Positions 15,119-17,481 of a stretch of 17,481 nucleotides of DNA are shown here, in pieces. Positions within the stretch are counted from its first letter, which is position 1. Each line of letters begins with the position of its first letter. The DNA is from MGBC131033 sp910585655 (lineage in GTDB: Bacteria > Bacillota > Clostridia > Lachnospirales > Lachnospiraceae): assembly GCA_949502025.1 (NCBI GenBank), contig CATBCG010000014.1, positions 1 through 17,481 on the forward strand. Direction: 5' to 3'. The notes under the pieces were generated by a model. That model was not told where the DNA came from. It did not search any database and was given only the letters and a program-made list of their open reading frames with translations. The position numbers were made by a program, and so were the translations under genes.

Positions 15119-15200
15119 GCGCAGACACCAGATACAGGCTTACCAATACAAGGTGTTTGGGCTTTATGCCTGTCCGGATACCTGTGTTTGATGTCTGCGT
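15119..15200. repeat. Large imperfect inverted repeat between gltX and the helicase gene
   Basis: The outer arms begin CGCAGACA (15120-15127) and end TGTCTGCG (15192-15199). They extend to about 19 paired positions with a few mismatches that are mostly G-U compatible. Inside, ACAGGC (15134-15139) can pair with GCCTGT (15168-15173), and CCAATACA (15143-15150) with TGTTTGG (15154-15160). ACAGG can also pair with CCTGT at 15181-15185, so alternative folds compete. No T tract follows on either strand, so it is not a standard terminator. Confidence 0.6.
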
Positions 15201-15216
15201 GATGAACGAATAATGA

Positions 15217-16677
15217 TTATTTTACCCGGGTGGAAAGTTTTTCTATTCCGATACGGATTCTTCGTAAGGACTCTTCTTTCCCTAAAATTTCCATGATTTC
15301 ATACGCGCCGCCCGGCGTCATTTGTTTTCCGGAAACGGCGGTACGAACCGGCCACAATCCCTGTCCGTTTTTGATTCCTTTTTCTGCAATGTAACCCATC
15401 AGAAGCGCTTCGATACCATTGCGGCTATAGTCGTCTGTAGCTTCTAGGCGCGGCAGCAGATCCGTCAGTACGGCAAGGGAGCTTTCAGCAGTCGTTTTCA
15501 TTTTTTTATGAGTATACATCGCGATATCATAGTCCGGAAGTTCCTCAAAAAAGTCGATATGGGCAGCGATATCCGGATAAGTCTCGATCCGGGTTTTTAC
15601 TAATTCCGCAATTTTTCTGGTATCCAGATTCTTTTTCACGACCTCTTTGACATAAGGAAGCGCCTGCTCATAGTACGCTTCAAAATCCATAGCCTTGATA
15701 TATTCACCGTTCATCCAACGGAGCTTTGTCATATCAAAAACTGCCGGAGATTTGCTGATATGGCGGTAGTCAAACTGATCGATTAACTCCTGCAAAGTAA
15801 AAATCTCCTGATTGCTTTCCGGACTCCAGCCAAGCAGAGCAATAAAATTGACAATCGCCTCCGAAACAAAGCCCTGCTCAATCAAATCCTCGTAAGAAGA
15901 ATGCCCGCTTCGCTTGGAAAGCTTCTGATGCTCTTCGTTGGTAATTAACGGGCAATGAATGTATACCGGCGGCTCCCAGCCAAAAGCAGCATAAAGGCGG
16001 TTGTATTTCGGAGTAGAGGAAAGGTACTCGTTGCCGCGGATGACATGAGTAATGCCCATCAGATGGTCGTCTACCACATTGGCAAAATTGTAAGTCGGGA
16101 AGCCGTCGGATTTGATCAGAATCATATCGTCAAGCTCAGCGTTTTCCACCGTAATTTCTCCGTATACCTCATCGATAAAAGAGGTTGTCCCTTCTCTTGG
16201 TACATTTTGACGGATTACATAAGGTTTGCCGGCGGCTAGATTTGCTTCGATTTCCTCCTTGGAAAGCGAGAGGCAATGTTTGTCATAGACCATGATTTCT
16301 TTTCCGGCAACCTCGGTTCGCAGACTCTCCAAACGCTCCTTATCGCAGAAACAGTAATATGCCTCTCCAGCCTCGATTAGCTTTTTGGCATACTCTAAAT
16401 AGATACCGGATTTCTGGCGGTCACTTTGTACATATGGACCAAAACCGCCGTCTTTATCCGGTCCTTCGTCATGCAGCAGTCCGGTCTTTGCCATGGTGCG
16501 GTAAATAATTTCTAAAGCGCCTTCGACAAACCGCTCCTGATCGGTATCTTCAATCCTTAAAATAAAATCGCCCCCGGCATGTTTGGCAATCAAATATTCA
16601 TATAAGGCAGTACGCAGATTGCCTACGTGCATCCGCCCGGTTGGGCTTGGGGCGAAACGTGTCCTGACTCGGTTCAT
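15217..16677 (-). CDS. gltX: Glutamyl-tRNA synthetase
   Basis: This 486-residue class I aminoacyl-tRNA synthetase charges tRNA-Glu with glutamate (and, in organisms using the amidotransferase route, also tRNA-Gln). The N-terminus FAPSPTGRMHVGNLRTALYE carries the HIGH-type motif as HVGN (17-20). KLSKR at 252-256 is the KMSKS-type ATP-binding motif. RIEDTDQERF (41-50) is the glutamate-site region typical of GluRS. CxC at about 109-111 (YCFCDKE) is a remnant of the zinc-site region. Length is normal for bacterial GluRS. The start is supported by AGGAAGGAAG about 8 bases upstream. It lies 45 bases after the DUF1292 gene, with no room for a T-box leader of its own. Confidence 0.96.
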   Translation of the reverse strand: MNRVRTRFAPSPTGRMHVGNLRTALYEYLIAKHAGGDFILRIEDTDQERFVEGALEIIYRTMAKTGLLHDEGPDKDGGFGPYVQSDRQKSGIYLEYAKKLIEAGEAYYCFCDKERLESLRTEVAGKEIMVYDKHCLSLSKEEIEANLAAGKPYVIRQNVPREGTTSFIDEVYGEITVENAELDDMILIKSDGFPTYNFANVVDDHLMGITHVIRGNEYLSSTPKYNRLYAAFGWEPPVYIHCPLITNEEHQKLSKRSGHSSYEDLIEQGFVSEAIVNFIALLGWSPESNQEIFTLQELIDQFDYRHISKSPAVFDMTKLRWMNGEYIKAMDFEAYYEQALPYVKEVVKKNLDTRKIAELVKTRIETYPDIAAHIDFFEELPDYDIAMYTHKKMKTTAESSLAVLTDLLPRLEATDDYSRNGIEALLMGYIAEKGIKNGQGLWPVRTAVSGKQMTPGGAYEIMEILGKEESLRRIRIGIEKLSTRVK

Positions 16678-16722
16678 AATAAAACTTCCTTCCTGATAAT
16701 TTATCGTGATACTGGTTTCTCT

Positions 16723-17064
16723 TTATTCTTCTTCCATCATCGAATCAAACTCGGCATCGTCTAGGAGCATATCAAATACATCTGTAACGGCTTCATATTC
16801 TTCATCGTCCTCAATACCTTCTAAGTGAAATTCTTCACTGCCTACCGGAACAAAACGGTAGAGGAAAATATCAGACAATTCGTCGCTTAACGGGAGCAGT
16901 GCAATATACTGCCGTTCTGCTTCGCCATCCGGTAGATTTTTAACAGGAAAAATCGCCAATACCTCACATTCGACTTCTGTTCCGTCGTCTAACGTCACTG
17001 GGAGAAGCATTGGTTCTTCTAATTCTTCACTTTCATATTCGTTGTTTTTATAAATCCGGCTCAT
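16723..17064 (-). CDS. DUF1292 domain protein (YrzB-like)
   Basis: This 113-residue acidic protein matches the small DUF1292 family common in Firmicutes. The family pattern is visible: LPVTLDDGTEVECEVLAIFPV near the N-terminus, ERQYIALLPLSDE in the middle, IFLYRF, and the conserved acidic EGIEDDEEYEAVTDVFDMLL toward the C-terminus. It has no signal peptide or membrane segment and is presumably cytoplasmic. Its function is unknown; relatives often sit near alanyl-tRNA synthetase and yqgF, while here the neighbour is gltX. The start at 17064 is backed by an AGGTGAG ribosome binding site. It appears to be the first gene of the minus-strand run. Confidence 0.88.
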   Translation of the reverse strand: MSRIYKNNEYESEELEEPMLLPVTLDDGTEVECEVLAIFPVKNLPDGEAERQYIALLPLSDELSDIFLYRFVPVGSEEFHLEGIEDDEEYEAVTDVFDMLLDDAEFDSMMEEE

Positions 17065-17104
17065 TCTCTCACCTAGCCTTTCTATGTGGTTATGTTACCA
17101 GAAA

Positions 17105-17133
17105 AATGTAACAGATTTTTGGGAAAACTGCAA
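17105..17133 (-). promoter_or_regulatory. Weak candidate promoter for the DUF1292-gltX genes
   Basis: On the minus strand TTGCAG (17133 to 17128), a 17-base spacer and TACATT (17110 to 17105) with an upstream TG form an extended -10-like promoter about 40 bases before the DUF1292 start. The boxes are imperfect. Confidence 0.35.
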
Positions 17134-17163
17134 GTGGATCTTTCTTTTTTGGAGAATTTTAGA

Positions 17164-17169
17164 TATAAT
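17164..17169 (+). promoter_or_regulatory. Candidate -10 box for the AAA-ATPase_like gene
   Basis: A perfect TATAAT lies about 134 bases before the start codon at 17303. The position 17 bases upstream (TTTCTT) is a poor -35, so the call is tentative. If it is used, the transcript has a leader of about 125 bases. Confidence 0.3.
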
Positions 17170-17302
17170 AAAATAGAGATTTGATGGTGGAATAGTGACA
17201 ACAAAATTCGTCAAAAGCGAACCTTTCAGGGAGCATAGAACCGTGTAGGAAATATAGGAAGTGTTTTGTGAAACGTTCCGATTGGAAACAGGAGGACAGG
17301 AA

Positions 17303-17481
17303 ATGGAAGGACAAGAAAAGAATGATAACGGCAGGTATCTGGAATCAATTAAGCTGCCGGTGGGAATTGAGAATTTTGAAGAGATCAGAAAAAGCGGCTT
17401 TTACTATGTAGATAAAACTGGGCTTATTCGGGATTTGCTTTGGGATTGGGGAAAGGTGAACCTCTTTACCCGACCAAGGCG
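17303..17481 (+). CDS. AAA-ATPase_like / DUF1703 family protein, N-terminal part (cut by window edge)
   Basis: The visible 59 residues include LPVGIENFEEIRKSGFYYVD and KTGLIRDLL, followed by the NLFTRPR that in this family leads into a Walker-type RRFGKS motif just past the window edge. These proteins pair a P-loop domain (AAA-ATPase_like) with a C-terminal PD-(D/E)xK nuclease-like domain (DUF1703). They occur in many copies in Lachnospiraceae and Bacteroidetes, often with defence-like or mobile associations, but their function is not established. The start is supported by GGAGG at 17291-17295, 7 bases upstream. The frame is open to the window end, so completeness cannot be judged. Confidence 0.82.
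   Translation, partial: MEGQEKNDNGRYLESIKLPVGIENFEEIRKSGFYYVDKTGLIRDLLWDWGKVNLFTRPR

Noticed and set aside
15076..15216. Intrinsic terminator between gltX and the helicase gene
   Set aside because: The inverted repeat is not followed by a T tract on either strand; on the minus strand it is followed by an A-rich leader to the helicase gene.
16678..16722. T-box or other leader before gltX
   Set aside because: Only 45 bases separate gltX from the DUF1292 gene, with just a ribosome binding site visible; there is no T-box-like structure or terminator.

Overview
The window looks like chromosomal DNA from a spore-forming gut Firmicute, most likely a Lachnospiraceae-type Clostridium relative. The evidence is an alpha/beta-type small acid-soluble spore protein, a DUF1292 protein, a clostridial-style GluRS, a BspA-like leucine-rich-repeat secreted protein and the start of an AAA-ATPase_like/DUF1703 protein, all with strong GGAGG-type ribosome binding sites. 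This assignment is inference from gene content; no rRNA or other taxonomic marker is present.

Layout. Positions 1-121 hold the start of an IS3-family orfA that reads out of the window on the minus strand. Positions 122-762 are mostly non-coding, with one doubtful small minus-strand reading frame and a run of ten G. The SASP gene (763-972) ends in a terminator that merges into a palindromic repeat, followed by a chain of hairpins up to about 1261. The core of the window is a plus-strand cluster: a divergent aldo/keto-reductase-like protein with two 4Fe-4S motifs (1361-2506), a GH20-like glycosidase (2551-4533), a membrane-anchored AraC-type regulator (4535-6604), an ABC-type solute-binding lipoprotein (6731-8398) and a second GH20-like glycosidase (8415-10319). 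It ends at a strong terminator fused to a second copy of the same palindromic repeat. A secreted protein of about 28 BspA-type repeats (10550-12835) follows.

A bidirectional terminator (about 12850-12891) separates this from a minus-strand block of housekeeping genes: DUF1292 protein (17064-16723), gltX (16677-15217) and a UvrD/PcrA-type helicase (15075-12928). A large imperfect inverted repeat lies between gltX and the helicase gene. At the right edge a plus-strand AAA-ATPase_like gene begins (17303) and is cut by the window end.

How the cluster may work (inference): the lipoprotein captures an oligosaccharide or glycoconjugate outside the cell, the membrane AraC protein senses an extracellular cue and regulates the genes, and the two GH20-like enzymes, which have no signal peptide, would act on imported material in the cytoplasm. 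No ABC permease or ATPase is encoded here, so the transporter would have to be completed from elsewhere. The aldo/keto-reductase-like protein lacks the usual catalytic Tyr and Lys but keeps its iron-sulfur motifs, so its role is open. This cluster and the repeats that bracket it are the most interesting part of the window.
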